A stretch of DNA of 35,573 bases from Nitrososphaerales archaeon. GTDB taxonomy: Archaea > Thermoproteota > Nitrososphaeria > Nitrososphaerales > UBA213. The notes below the pieces were generated by a model. It did no database searches. It was not told the DNA's origin and was given only the letters and a program-made list of their open reading frames with translations. The position numbers and the translations under genes are program-made. The stretch covers positions 1 through 35,573 of the forward strand of contig JAWCSA010000005.1 of assembly GCA_038868975.1 (NCBI GenBank), in the 5' to 3' direction. Below, piece by piece: positions 8,810-16,679 of the stretch (its first letter is position 1; every line of letters begins with the position of its first letter).

Positions 8810-9291
8810 ATTTCTAGCTGGGATAGTATATCTTCCAGATCCTGTTCCTCCTTCACTTCTTCTGCTAATATATCACTCACTATTTCATATGTTACAAAGT
8901 CCACATCTTTGACCTTATGCATTATCTTGTTGTAGTGCTCCGTAACTACTCCTGCTATCTCCATCGCTTTCTGAACAGATTTCTTGAATGTGAGGTACTG
9001 CTGTGGTTCGACGTCTCCAACATTACTGTTCTTTAGCCATTCGGCAGGATTGCTGAAAGCATGTGCACCCAGCTGATTAAGTCTATCTGCAAGCATTTCC
9101 GCATGTTTCAGTTCACCCATTGCATTATTCTTGAATAGCTGGGTAAGTGTTGCAAACCCGAGCCCTTCCATGTATATCGCTGTGTACCAGTAAAAGTGGA
9201 AAGCAACCATTTCATCAGCATAGGCTTTTTTCAGCATACTGATAATTTCTTCACGTGCAGCTCCAACTATTTCCTTGCCTTTATTTCCCAT
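8806..9291 (-). CDS. Ferritin-like diiron protein (bacterioferritin/Dps-like)
   Basis: The 161-residue protein is a four-helix-bundle ferritin-like protein, probably for iron storage or peroxide detoxification. Helix 1 has a metal-ligand Glu in ADEMVAFHFYW (E27). Helix 2 has GELKHAE with the ExxH pair E60 and H63. Helix 3 has VTEHYNKIMHKV (E118), and helix 4 has LAEEVKEEQDLEDIL with a Glu-rich ligand set. These are the positions expected for a diiron centre. I cannot tell ferritin, bacterioferritin and Dps-like subtypes apart here; there is no clear haem methionine. The ATG at 9291 shares a 39-bp promoter region with the divergent gene at 9331; a TATA-like ttaaata lies about 26 bases upstream on this strand. 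Confidence 0.85.
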   Translation of the reverse strand: MGNKGKEIVGAAREEIISMLKKAYADEMVAFHFYWYTAIYMEGLGFATLTQLFKNNAMGELKHAEMLADRLNQLGAHAFSNPAEWLKNSNVGDVEPQQYLTFKKSVQKAMEIAGVVTEHYNKIMHKVKDVDFVTYEIVSDILAEEVKEEQDLEDILSQLEI

Positions 9292-9301
9292 ACGATCAGA
9301 G

Positions 9302-9320
9302 TTTAATACAAACTATTTAA
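9302..9320. promoter_or_regulatory. Compact divergent promoter, two TATA boxes
   Basis: The 39-bp gap between two divergent starts holds two TATA-like stretches. tttaatac at 9302-9309 is about 26 bases before the plus-strand GTG at 9331. tatttaa at 9314-9320, read on the other strand, is about 26 bases before the minus-strand ATG at 9291. Both transcripts would therefore be leaderless, and the two polymerase sites would overlap and compete. Confidence 0.45.
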
Positions 9321-9330
9321 CTATTAACTT

Positions 9331-9546
9331 GTGGCTAGGAAGGGCAAGTTGGAAGAGATATTTAGCAGAGCCATGCACGCCGATGATCCTGCCTTGTATA
9401 CTGTAGGTTATAGGGATTATGATGAAATTAAAGAGTTGTCATTACTGGATTTTTTAGATGTATCAGAAAATTTTCAAATTATACCTGCTAACCGCATCAA
9501 GTATGTGAAGAGGGCTGGTGAAATAATATACAGTAGATCTAAATGA
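9331..9546 (+). CDS. Small MJ1316/DUF504 (UPF0248) family protein
   Basis: This 71-residue protein starts with GTG. The order is KLEEIFSRAMHADDPALYTV, then YRDYDEIKELSLLDFL, then IIPANRIKYVKRAGEIIYSR. This matches the MJ1316/DUF504 domain, which is proposed to recognise RNA cyclic-phosphate or otherwise modified ends. That function is a family-level proposal and not shown here. A TATA-like box 26 bases upstream and the absence of a leader fit a leaderless transcript. It is monocistronic as far as can be seen, divergent from the ferritin-like gene. Confidence 0.7.
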   Translation: MARKGKLEEIFSRAMHADDPALYTVGYRDYDEIKELSLLDFLDVSENFQIIPANRIKYVKRAGEIIYSRSK

Positions 9547-9632
9547 AAAGGTCACTTCGTTTTCTATAGAGCTTTTCCTATAAAATATTAATACTATAGT
9601 ATCGCATTGAGCGTAAGGAGCACATCTAAGAT

Positions 9633-10799
9633 ATGGGTTGGTTGAACGCCAAGCTGAAGTTATCCCGTTTAGATAACGGCTTTGCCTATGTTACACTAGG
9701 AAATTTATGTTCCGGCGTTCTAGGGGCCATCTTCTGGCTCATACTCGCATCTATGCTTATTGCAGAAGGTTATGGGCAGTTGAACTATCTTCTTTCCTTA
9801 ACTTTCATTTTTGGCACCGTAGCATTGCTCGGCTTGAATCCAACAGTTACTACTTTCATGGCAAAAGGGAATCGGAGGATCAGATATCAGGCAAACACGT
9901 TAGCACTTGTTTCAAGCATGGCTTTCATTGCACCGTTAATTCTTTTAACAGGGTATGTGTTTCTGAGCGTTCTGTTGATCGGTGTTGCCTTCTTTCATAT
10001 GTCGATGGCAGAAATCTTGGGCAGAAAGCAATACAAAGAATATATGCTGATACTTGCTGGTCAGAGAGCTGTACAGATTGCGTTTGGGATATCAGTGTAC
10101 TTTCTGCTTGGAATTGATGGTATAATACTGGGTTACACGATCTCCTTCCTTGCATTTAGTTACAGATACTTTCTTACTGTGAAATACCTCAGACCAAGCA
10201 TACAGGAAATACGTAGCAATTTCAAATTTACAATGCATAGCTATGCGATGGAACTTGCCAGAACTGTAAGTATGTTCTCCGACAAGTTGTTGATAGCACC
10301 TTTATTCGGCTTTACCATGCTGGGTATTTATCAGCTTGGAGCACAGTTCTTGATCTTCTTGGGCATGATACCAACTATACTGTACCATTATTTGCTGCCT
10401 CAGGAGGCAAGCGGCATTCATTCAAGAAAAATCAGCCTTGGCGCCTTTGCGATTTCATCTATTCTTGCTATAGGCTTTATAGCTGCTGTACCGTGGATAA
10501 TAACAAACTTCTTTCCCAACTTCGCTGACTCTATCTTACCTGCGCAGATCATGAGCATGGGTATAGTACCTTTGACCATTACATCTATCCTTGGTTCTAG
10601 ATTTCTTGGAATGGAACAGAGCAGACCAGTGTTCATAGGTGCCATTGTTTACGTTGCTACTCAGTATGTAACAATAATGATCCTTGGTAATATGCTTGGT
10701 ATAGTAGGTTTGGCATTATCATTGATAATTGCCCTTACTGCACAGGCAGCCTGCTTGCTTGTTGCAAATAGGATGTGGAAACCTACAATAGCCAAATAG
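9633..10799 (+). CDS. Polysaccharide/oligosaccharide flippase (Wzx/MurJ-MATE superfamily)
   Basis: The 388-residue protein is almost entirely hydrophobic, with about 11-12 membrane spans. The start (FAYVTLGNLCSGVLGAIFWL, then SMLIAEGYGQLNYLLSL) matches RfbX/Wzx-type flippases, which move lipid-linked sugars across the membrane. In the middle, ARTVSMFSDKLLIAPLFGF, GIYQLGAQFL and a YLLPQEASG loop fit the same family. It is shorter than the typical 400-500 residues. A Shine-Dalgarno-like AAGGAG is at 9615-9620, about 12 bases before the ATG. It ends two bases before the convergent uS9 stop. It is not next to other glycan genes; the amino-sugar locus is 12 kb away, so a link is possible but not shown. 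Confidence 0.8.
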   Translation: MGWLNAKLKLSRLDNGFAYVTLGNLCSGVLGAIFWLILASMLIAEGYGQLNYLLSLTFIFGTVALLGLNPTVTTFMAKGNRRIRYQANTLALVSSMAFIAPLILLTGYVFLSVLLIGVAFFHMSMAEILGRKQYKEYMLILAGQRAVQIAFGISVYFLLGIDGIILGYTISFLAFSYRYFLTVKYLRPSIQEIRSNFKFTMHSYAMELARTVSMFSDKLLIAPLFGFTMLGIYQLGAQFLIFLGMIPTILYHYLLPQEASGIHSRKISLGAFAISSILAIGFIAAVPWIITNFFPNFADSILPAQIMSMGIVPLTITSILGSRFLGMEQSRPVFIGAIVYVATQYVTIMILGNMLGIVGLALSLIIALTAQAACLLVANRMWKPTIAK

Positions 10800-10801
10800 G
10801 A

Positions 10802-11245
10802 CTAACGGTACGACTTTTGTTTTCTTCTTCTAGGACCAGGACCACCAAACTTCTTTGGTTCAGAACGTCTCGGGTCTCCTATCAACAGATGCTTATCATA
10901 TTCGATCAGCCTTTGCCTAATCTGCTCTCTAACAGATTTATGCAATGGATGATCCTTTGGCTCCTTCCTTCCCTTTGCGTAGCCTGTTAACGCCCTTGAG
11001 ATGGCAACAGCAGAAGCAAATGCCCTGCCAACAAAGCCTCCTCCCTCTACCCTTACATTTATGTCAACTTTATTTCGTGCATCGCCGGCTATCTCTACCG
11101 GTGTAAGTATGATCTCTCGCGCTATCTCAGGAGTTACCAGCTCTGCAGGTATGTTGTTTACCCTCACTCTGCCGGAGCCTTTTGTTATACTTGCAACAGC
11201 TCGTGCGGTTTTTCTCGAGGCAGGATAAAGTTCAATCTGAGTCAT
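10802..11245 (-). CDS. rps9: Small ribosomal subunit protein uS9 (S9p)
   Basis: This 147-residue protein is ribosomal protein uS9 of the small subunit. Hallmarks are KTARAVASITKGSGRVRVN near the start, VRVEGGGFVGRAFASAVAIS in the middle, and the basic C-terminal tail DPRRSEPKKFGGPGPRRRKQ ending in KSYR, which reaches the P-site tRNA in the ribosome. It is the last gene of the rpo3-rpl18e-rpl13-rps9 operon, and its ATG at 11245 overlaps the uL13 stop by one base. The downstream genes often found in archaea after rps9 (rpo10, rpo6, rps2) are absent here. Confidence 0.96.
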   Translation of the reverse strand: MTQIELYPASRKTARAVASITKGSGRVRVNNIPAELVTPEIAREIILTPVEIAGDARNKVDINVRVEGGGFVGRAFASAVAISRALTGYAKGRKEPKDHPLHKSVREQIRQRLIEYDKHLLIGDPRRSEPKKFGGPGPRRRKQKSYR

Positions 11246-11679
11246 TACTCATTCCACCCAATAGATTTGGCAAGTTCCTTCACACTCAAGTAATATGCAG
11301 CCGGCTTTCTGATCTTGGCATCATCAAACTCCTTCATCTTACATCCCTCATAATTCCTTGGTACACCAATGTAAACTCTTAGCCGCTTCATGGCATTATC
11401 ACCCTTGGGCTTATCATGTGGTACCATACCTCTGATCATCCTTGTTATTATCCTGTCAGGCCTCCTTGCATGATATGGCCCATGTTCAGGATGAACTATG
11501 CTACCTATCTCCAAATACTCATGCCATTGTCTTATTGTAGAATGCCTATCACCAGAAAACATTGCCTTCTCGGCATTGACAATTACAACGCTATCTCCTT
11601 TGAGTAACGCCTTTGCCACATAGGAACATAATCGCCCAGCTATATGATCTGTAGCATCAACAATTATCTGTTCAGACAA
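11245..11679 (-). CDS. rpl13: Large ribosomal subunit protein uL13 (L13p)
   Basis: This 144-residue protein is archaeal/eukaryotic-type uL13. It shows IIVDATDHIAGRLCSYVAKA at the start, the central HARRPDRIITRMIRGMVPHD stretch, and LRVYIGVPRNYEG further on. The start is TTG at 11679, lying inside the end of the eL18 gene (8-base overlap), so the two are translationally coupled. The ribosomal role is in 50S assembly. Confidence 0.95.
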   Translation of the reverse strand: MSEQIIVDATDHIAGRLCSYVAKALLKGDSVVIVNAEKAMFSGDRHSTIRQWHEYLEIGSIVHPEHGPYHARRPDRIITRMIRGMVPHDKPKGDNAMKRLRVYIGVPRNYEGCKMKEFDDAKIRKPAAYYLSVKELAKSIGWNE

Positions 11680-12019
11680 TTATCTTCACCTTACTTCCCT
11701 GTGGGAATTTCTCGACAAATTCCTTTATGTTGATTATCTTGCATCCAGCAGCGGTCACCTTCTTAGCAGCACTTTCTGATAAAGAATATACGCATAGTGT
11801 GATTTTATGCTCCATCGTTCCTGTGCCCAGAACTTTCCCAGGTACTATCACAACATCCCCGTCATCTGTGTATTTTGAAAGTTTATTCAAGTTAACCTCA
11901 ACATTAGATCCAGGGCGCTCCAAGATCTCCTGCAGTTTCAGCCATATTGGAGCCCTGCTCTTCTTATAAGCATGTCTAAGGTTCAAAATAGCTTCGTTTA
12001 GCACTGGATTACTTTGCAT
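11672..12019 (-). CDS. rpl18e: Large ribosomal subunit protein eL18 (L18e)
   Basis: This 115-residue protein is the archaeal L18e. It has WLKLQEILERPGSNVEVNLN, then DGDVVIVPGKVLGTG and the C-terminal part AKKVTAAGCKIINIKEFVEK, all typical of the family. Its ATG at 12019 lies 11 bases inside the end of the rpo3 gene. It sits in the expected place between rpo3 and rpl13. Confidence 0.94.
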   Translation of the reverse strand: MQSNPVLNEAILNLRHAYKKSRAPIWLKLQEILERPGSNVEVNLNKLSKYTDDGDVVIVPGKVLGTGTMEHKITLCVYSLSESAAKKVTAAGCKIINIKEFVEKFPQGSKVKIIV

Positions 12020-12674
12020 AGGTCTTCAGCTCCTTCATCTTTTCTCCGAACATCTTAATTTTCTCGTCAAGTATCTTTACGGACTGCTGTAATACTTCTG
12101 CTGGCGTTAACATGCCAACTGTCTCCAGCTCAAGAACAAACTCTTCCTTGGCCTCATCTATTTCCTTAAGTATGGCAGCAGAAACCGGTTGCCATTTAGC
12201 ATGCATCTTACCAGTTCCCAACCTTGCATATGCTTCAACCTTCAACTTCTGTCCTGGCGCAAGCACCACTATCTGTATATCAGGGCTTACTGGTTTAACA
12301 TAGTCATCATCAGAATTCAGTTCTCCAGATAGCACAGGTCTGCTCCTTTCATCCGCAGTGGCATCAAGATAGAGAAGCACCCTGCATTTAGTACAACCAA
12401 GTGTACTCTTGCAATCACATTCATTTGCCATTACAAACCTATTCGGCTCTGTGCGCAATGGAATGAGACCCAAGCGATGAGCTATAGCCTCGTCATGAAC
12501 CACCGACGAATTATCAATTATAACAACGTCATCAATAGCCATTGTAGGGACTTCACTCAGGGCTATACGCCTCAGTGCATTGGCATATTGTCTTGGAATA
12601 CCCTTTAGTTTCAAGACTATCCTGTTATTTGACTGCTCAACAATATCTACCGATGCCAAATGCTTTTCATACAC
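12009..12674 (-). CDS. rpo3: DNA-directed RNA polymerase subunit Rpo3 (D)
   Basis: This 221-residue protein is the archaeal homologue of eukaryotic Rpb3 and half of bacterial alpha-dimer function, an assembly platform of RNA polymerase. Family marks are YANALRRIALSEVPTMAIDD and HDEAIAHRLGLIPL. Cysteines 86, 88, 94 and 97 form CxC-x5-CxxC, like the zinc loop of Rpb3; the larger ferredoxin-like domain with two Fe-S clusters seen in some archaea is not present. The start is GTG at 12674 after a GGGAG Shine-Dalgarno-like stretch. It heads the operon with eL18, uL13 and uS9. It is divergent from the SBDS gene with about 84 bases between starts. Confidence 0.95.
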   Translation of the reverse strand: MYEKHLASVDIVEQSNNRIVLKLKGIPRQYANALRRIALSEVPTMAIDDVVIIDNSSVVHDEAIAHRLGLIPLRTEPNRFVMANECDCKSTLGCTKCRVLLYLDATADERSRPVLSGELNSDDDYVKPVSPDIQIVVLAPGQKLKVEAYARLGTGKMHAKWQPVSAAILKEIDEAKEEFVLELETVGMLTPAEVLQQSVKILDEKIKMFGEKMKELKTYAK

Positions 12675-12726
12675 ACTCCCTTTCAGTCATTTAAAAATCT
12701 ACCGAAGAATTGGTAGCTCTACACAT

Positions 12727-12736
12727 ATTATATATA
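12727..12736 (+). promoter_or_regulatory. TATA box of the SBDS-exosome operon
   Basis: The stretch attatatata is centred about 28 bases before the ATG at 12759. If an in-frame ATG at 12738 were the start, this box would lie only a few bases upstream, which is too near for initiation. The box therefore decides the SBDS start in favour of 12759, with a leaderless or nearly leaderless transcript. Confidence 0.55.
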
Positions 12737-12758
12737 CATGGCGGACGGTCTAGCTATT

Positions 12759-13448
12759 ATGGCGGCAAAATTAACAACTGTTAGGCTGACCCTTCAGGGG
12801 GAGAAATTCGAACTTTTGGTTAAACCTGATCCTGCCTTGGATTTCAAGATGGGCAAGCGTACTGATGTTTCTAACATACTTGCATCCGATGAAATTTATG
12901 CAGATGCTAACAAAGGCACTAGAGTATCGGCAGAGAAGTTGATGAAATATTTCAAGACAACGGATCCTGGGGCTGTAGCAAAAATGATTCTTGAGAGGGG
13001 TGAGTTAAACATGACGGCTGAACAGAGGAAAAGATTGGTCGAGGACAAGAGAAAGCAGATAGTGCAAATAATATCAAGAAGCTATGTTGATCCCAAAACA
13101 CACCTGCCGCACCCACCAACTAGAATTGAAAATGCCATAGAGGAGGCGAGGGTAGTAATAGATCCATTCAAAAAGGCTGAGGATCAAATCAAGACGATCA
13201 TAGACGAGTTAAGATCTATTTTGCCACTGAAGTCAGAGCAATTGAAGTTCTCCGTATTAGTTCCCGCGCAGTTCGCAGCACAATCATACAGCATATTGAA
13301 GAGCGTTGGAGATCTGCAGGGTGAGGAATGGCAGGCCGACGGATCACTAAAGGCAATAATTGAAATACCAGCTGCTATGCAGTCTACGCTGATGGATAGA
13401 TTGGGTTCTGTTACAAAGGGATCTGCACAGGTAACGGTGATCAGGTAA
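12759..13448 (+). CDS. Ribosome maturation protein SBDS/Sdo1
   Basis: The 229-residue protein is the archaeal SBDS homologue, which works in late maturation of the large ribosomal subunit; in eukaryotes it helps release eIF6. It has the three family domains. The N-terminal FYSH domain holds FELLVKPDPALDFKMGKR and SAEKLMKYFKTTD. The middle helical domain holds QRKRLVEDKRKQIVQIISRS and THLPHPPTRIENAIEEAR. The C-terminal domain is ferredoxin-like with KFSVLVPAQFAAQSYSIL. ATG 12759 is chosen from the TATA position; an ATG at 12738 is in frame. Its stop overlaps the rrp4 start by one base, and it leads the exosome operon as is usual in archaea. Confidence 0.94.
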   Translation: MAAKLTTVRLTLQGEKFELLVKPDPALDFKMGKRTDVSNILASDEIYADANKGTRVSAEKLMKYFKTTDPGAVAKMILERGELNMTAEQRKRLVEDKRKQIVQIISRSYVDPKTHLPHPPTRIENAIEEARVVIDPFKKAEDQIKTIIDELRSILPLKSEQLKFSVLVPAQFAAQSYSILKSVGDLQGEEWQADGSLKAIIEIPAAMQSTLMDRLGSVTKGSAQVTVIR

Positions 13449-14140
13449 TGCAGGAGATAAGGAGGAAGTATGTAGTACCTGGAGACTATATTGCGGACGG
13501 TAATGTAAAACCGCTTACTAACGTGGTAAAAATTGGTGAGAAGATATACGCTACTAGGGTAGGAATAGCCGAGGTTGGAAGAGACGGCGCCAAGGTCATC
13601 CCCCTAAGCGGTGTATACATGCCCAGAGTTGGAGACTTGGTTGTTGGTAAGGTTATTGATCATTCTGCTATGGCTTGGGAACTTGACATCAACTCCTGCT
13701 TCTCTGGACACCTGCCTGCACAGGATGTTTACGGGAAGGATTTCTCGCCATCTCATGATGACCTGACAAAAACCTTCCGCATTGGTGATCTTGTGGTATG
13801 CAAGATAGCCAATTTCGACAGATCAAGAGATCCTTTGCTTACTGTAGCTGATAAGGATCTGGGGAAGATACCGAAGGGAGAAGTTGTGAGGATCTCCCCA
13901 ACGAGGGTGCCTAGGTTGATAGGCAAGAGGGGATCTATGATTCAAACGATTGAGCAGAGTACGCGTTGCAAGATAATCATTGGTCAGAACGGTGTTACAG
14001 TAGTTTCAGGTCAAAGTGCAGATGGTATACTTTTAGCAGTTAAGGCTATAAAGATGGTGGAAGAAGAGGCTCATACGGCAAACCTTACTCAACGCGTTAA
14101 GGAGATGTTGCAAGCCGCAACAGGTGGTAATATTGGGTAG
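13448..14140 (+). CDS. rrp4: Exosome complex RNA-binding cap protein Rrp4
   Basis: This is one of the cap proteins of the archaeal exosome, which feeds RNA to the Rrp41-Rrp42 hexamer. The 230 residues comprise an N-terminal domain (VVPGDYIADGN), an S1 domain at about 60-140 (PRVGDLVVGKVID ... RIGDLVVCKI) and a KH domain with the GxxG loop IGKRG at 158-162. The ATG overlaps the SBDS stop by one base (TAATG). The start of rrp41 lies within its last codons. Csl4, the other possible cap protein, is not in this window. Confidence 0.94.
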   Translation: MQEIRRKYVVPGDYIADGNVKPLTNVVKIGEKIYATRVGIAEVGRDGAKVIPLSGVYMPRVGDLVVGKVIDHSAMAWELDINSCFSGHLPAQDVYGKDFSPSHDDLTKTFRIGDLVVCKIANFDRSRDPLLTVADKDLGKIPKGEVVRISPTRVPRLIGKRGSMIQTIEQSTRCKIIIGQNGVTVVSGQSADGILLAVKAIKMVEEEAHTANLTQRVKEMLQAATGGNIG

Positions 14141-14864
14141 TTTGATTAATGAACAAGGAATAAGAACAGACGGAAGGAAGATAGATGAGCTTAGGCCAGT
14201 CAGGATTGAAGCTGGCGTATTGAAAAATGCAGACGGCTCTGCCTACATTGAATTTGGAAAGAACAAGATCATGGTAGCAGTCTACGGTCCAAAGGAGGTA
14301 CATCCAAAACACATGGCATTATCGGATAGAAGCGTTCTTAGATGCAGGTATCACATGGCTCCATTCTCCGTTGAAGAACGAAAGAACCCAGCACCGTCTA
14401 GGAGAGAAATTGAGATATCAAAGATAACCAGAGAGGCATTGGAACCAGCTCTGATACTAGAAGACTATCCCAGAACAGCGATCGATGTTTACATTGAAGT
14501 GTTACAGTCAGACGGGGGTTCAAGGTGTGCTGGTATAACAGCAGCTTCTGTAGCGCTTGCAGACGCTGGAGTTAACATGAGGGATCTCGTTGCTGCTTGT
14601 GCTGCCGGCAAAATAAGCAATACTATTGTTTTAGATATAAACGATGAAGAGGACAAGGAAGGACAGGCAGACATGCCAATTGCATACCTGCCAAATATGA
14701 AGCAGATAACTCTGATGCAGCTTGACGGTGTACTTTCCAAGGACGAGTACAAGAAGTGTTTGGACATGGCTCTTCAGGGCTGCATGAAGGTATATCAGTT
14801 GCAGAAAGATGCGCTTATGAGGAAATACTTTGGTGGTGAGGTTGAAGTGGGGGAGATGACTTGA
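14133..14864 (+). CDS. rrp41: Exosome catalytic exoribonuclease subunit Rrp41
   Basis: This is the catalytic RNase PH-like subunit of the archaeal exosome, which degrades RNA 3'-to-5' with phosphate or adds tails. The opening RTDGRKIDELRPVRIEAGVL is the family hallmark. RNA-binding arginines are in RSVLRCRYHMAPFS and the phosphate-binding region is DGGSRCAGITAAS. The acidic catalytic site lies in LDINDEEDKEGQADMPIAY. The protein has about 243 residues. The start is uncertain: GTG 14124, TTG 14133 and TTG 14142 are all in frame and all overlap the rrp4 end or lie just past it. TTG 14133 is a compromise; the conserved INEQGIRTDGRK begins just after. Its stop overlaps the rrp42 TTG start by four bases (TTGA). 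Confidence 0.94.
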   Translation: MGSLINEQGIRTDGRKIDELRPVRIEAGVLKNADGSAYIEFGKNKIMVAVYGPKEVHPKHMALSDRSVLRCRYHMAPFSVEERKNPAPSRREIEISKITREALEPALILEDYPRTAIDVYIEVLQSDGGSRCAGITAASVALADAGVNMRDLVAACAAGKISNTIVLDINDEEDKEGQADMPIAYLPNMKQITLMQLDGVLSKDEYKKCLDMALQGCMKVYQLQKDALMRKYFGGEVEVGEMT

Positions 14865-15685
14865 GTGCTGCAAGAAAGTCCAACATGATAGTGGAGCATC
14901 TTCGAAGGACACAAATGCAGGATCTTCTTGCAGAGGACAAGCGACTGGATGGAAGAGGTCTGATTGAAAGCAGACCAATCAAGATTGAAACAAATATCAT
15001 TCAAAAGGCAAATGGCTCAGCGCGTGTTACAATGGGCAACACTCAGGTTATTGCTGGTGTCAAGGTAGATACAGACGAGCCTTTTGAAGGGCTAGAGAAC
15101 AAAGGCATATTGATCTGTAGTGCAGAAGTTCTGCCATTAGCTTCTGCATATTCTGAACCAGGCCCACCTGATGAAGATGCTATAGAACTTGCTAGAGTGG
15201 TAGACCGTGGCATAAGGGAGTCTGAGATGATTGACCTAACAAAACTTGTACTAGTCGAAGGCAAGATCGTGTATGCAGTCTTTGTTGATGTCAGTATTTT
15301 GAACATTGGTGGTAACCTTTTCGATGCTTCATCATATGCGGCCGTTAGTGCTCTGTTAACTGCCAAACTACCAAAATTGAGGGTAGAGGATGGGAAGGTT
15401 GTTAACACTGGAGAACTGATGTCCACGCCTGTAAGAACAATTCCTGTCTCAGTTACCATGGCAAGAATAGGGGATGCCATAATAGCTGATCCAACATCTG
15501 AAGAGGAAGCTGTCATGGACGGAAGGGTTACGATGACAACAGACGCTGAAGGCAATGTTTGTGCAGTGCAGAAAGGAGGCACTGGGGCCTTCACAGTAGA
15601 ACAGATACATCATATAGTAGATAGCGCTATTACAAAAGGACAGGAGATAAGGACAATACTAAAGAAGGTTGTGGAAAGTGGGTAG
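14861..15685 (+). CDS. rrp42: Exosome structural subunit Rrp42
   Basis: This is the non-catalytic RNase PH-like partner of Rrp41; the two alternate in the hexameric ring. The 274 residues show DKRLDGRGLIESRPIKIETN, then KANGSARVTMGNTQVIAGVK, LASAYSEPGPPDEDAIELAR and VDVSILNIGGNLFDASSYAA, all standard Rrp42 features. The start is TTG 14861, overlapping the rrp41 stop by four bases. The stop lies eight bases inside the eL43 gene. Each junction in this operon is an overlap, which implies translational coupling. Confidence 0.94.
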   Translation: MSAARKSNMIVEHLRRTQMQDLLAEDKRLDGRGLIESRPIKIETNIIQKANGSARVTMGNTQVIAGVKVDTDEPFEGLENKGILICSAEVLPLASAYSEPGPPDEDAIELARVVDRGIRESEMIDLTKLVLVEGKIVYAVFVDVSILNIGGNLFDASSYAAVSALLTAKLPKLRVEDGKVVNTGELMSTPVRTIPVSVTMARIGDAIIADPTSEEEAVMDGRVTMTTDAEGNVCAVQKGGTGAFTVEQIHHIVDSAITKGQEIRTILKKVVESG

Positions 15686-15905
15686 ATCAAAGGTCAAGGA
15701 ATCGCTGCGGGGCCTGCACCAGAAGTACGGTGCAACGCTTAGGCGTAGATATACAAAAGCATACCTCACGTTAAAGCAGAAACGAAGATGCCCAAGATGC
15801 GGTTCATGGAGGTTCAGAAGAAAGGCACTAGGCATTTGGAAGTGCCCCAAGTGTCAGTATACTGTTGCTGGCGGAGCATATGACCTTGTTACCAAGAAAA
15901 TTTAA
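15678..15905 (+). CDS. rpl37ae: Large ribosomal subunit protein eL43 (L37Ae)
   Basis: The 75-residue basic protein is the zinc-ribbon ribosomal protein L37Ae. It starts at GTG 15678 with MGRSKVKESLRGLHQKYG, and has RRCPRCGSWRFRRKALGIW followed by KCPKCQYTVAGGAYDL, giving the CxxC-CxxC zinc site. An in-frame TTG at 15669 would add three residues. It overlaps the rrp42 end by eight bases. In many archaea the next genes are rpo12, pcc1 and prefoldin beta. Here the next plus-strand housekeeping gene is pcc1, more than 2 kb further on. Confidence 0.94.
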   Translation: MGRSKVKESLRGLHQKYGATLRRRYTKAYLTLKQKRRCPRCGSWRFRRKALGIWKCPKCQYTVAGGAYDLVTKKI

Positions 15906-16002
15906 GAGATCTGGTTGAATAGGTTTTGAAAGTAGGATTTGAAAGATTTTTCTGTAACATACAATGCAGTTGCTAACTGAAAAGAGAGATCGGTGGCATA
16001 AG

Positions 16003-16013
16003 TTATTTATTTA
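16003..16013 (+). promoter_or_regulatory. TATA box of the FN3-like secreted protein gene
   Basis: ttatttattta is centred 28 bases before an ATG at 16036. This spacing predicts that transcription starts at that ATG. The long coding frame, however, is in a different phase from it and opens only at TTG 16055. Confidence 0.45.
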
Positions 16014-16054
16014 ATGTAATTTGATCTTACACGCTATGAGAAATCACTGCGCTG

Positions 16055-16438
16055 TTGTCTGCGATTTCACTGCTGGGTTTTGTAGGAGCAGCAAATACAG
16101 TTATGGCCAGCCATGCGCCGGCACCCACTAGCGTAACATGCGGTATTGCTGGAACCGACGTAAATGTTGATTGGGATGACATGAGCATCAACGGTACCCC
16201 AATTACGCACTATGGGATTGAATTTATAACAACGTACGGAGATGAAGTCAGAGAATTCGATTTCAGCGTCAACAATGTATCAGAATTTTCAACACCACTC
16301 ACTACATTCGACATCGATACTGATAATGATGGCACACCAGATACAAACCCTGATACTCTAGAAGTGACGGTAAAATCCTTGAACCCAGGTAAACACAGGC
16401 AGAACAATGCAAAAGCTGGCCCTGTGTCCTGCGCCTAG
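16055..16438 (+). CDS. Small secreted fibronectin type III-like protein, apparent frameshift at the start
   Basis: From TTG 16055 the frame gives 127 residues: SAISLLGFVGAANTVMA is the end of a signal peptide, followed by a mature part with APTSVTC, VNVDWDD and GTPITHYGIEF. The Trp and Tyr spacing is that of a fibronectin type III fold. A loop carries DTDNDGTPDTNPD, a calcium-binding-like Asp repeat. The true start is probably ATG 16036, which has a well-placed TATA box, but that frame hits a stop and differs by one base. Removing one base or adding two between 16036 and 16055 would give a normal signal peptide with a basic N-terminus. Either the gene is frameshifted, the sequence has an error, or TTG 16055 is used. 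Two cysteines, near the ends of the mature part, could pair. The function is unknown. Confidence 0.6.
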   Translation: MSAISLLGFVGAANTVMASHAPAPTSVTCGIAGTDVNVDWDDMSINGTPITHYGIEFITTYGDEVREFDFSVNNVSEFSTPLTTFDIDTDNDGTPDTNPDTLEVTVKSLNPGKHRQNNAKAGPVSCA

Positions 16439-16450
16439 CCATAGTCCACC

Positions 16451-16467
16451 TCTTTTTTCTTTTTTCC
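16451..16467 (+). terminator. T-rich transcription terminator
   Basis: A pyrimidine run of mostly T (tcttttttcttttttcc) begins about 13 bases after the stop of the FN3-like gene. Archaeal RNA polymerase stops readily at such T-tracts without a hairpin. Confidence 0.5.
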
Positions 16468-16679
16468 CTGCAAACGCCTACGCTATCATGTTCCTTTATC
16501 TCACTTTACATGTATGACAATCAGAATGCATGATACATGTTAACTTGCACAAATTCAACATCGATGCAAGTCAGTAAGAATTTCTGTTATGATATATGCT
16601 ACTATTGCAAGATGTTAATAGAAAATGCATTCATTTCTTATTCAGTTCAATATAGCAGTAGAACTTTAGTACTGCCAAG

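Noticed and set aside
12738-12758. Earlier in-frame ATG for SBDS
   Set aside because: The TATA box lies only a few bases before it, so transcription would begin after this codon.
15043-15594. 183-codon minus-strand frame inside rrp42
   Set aside because: It is antisense to a well-supported gene, with low-complexity Ser/Thr-rich translation.
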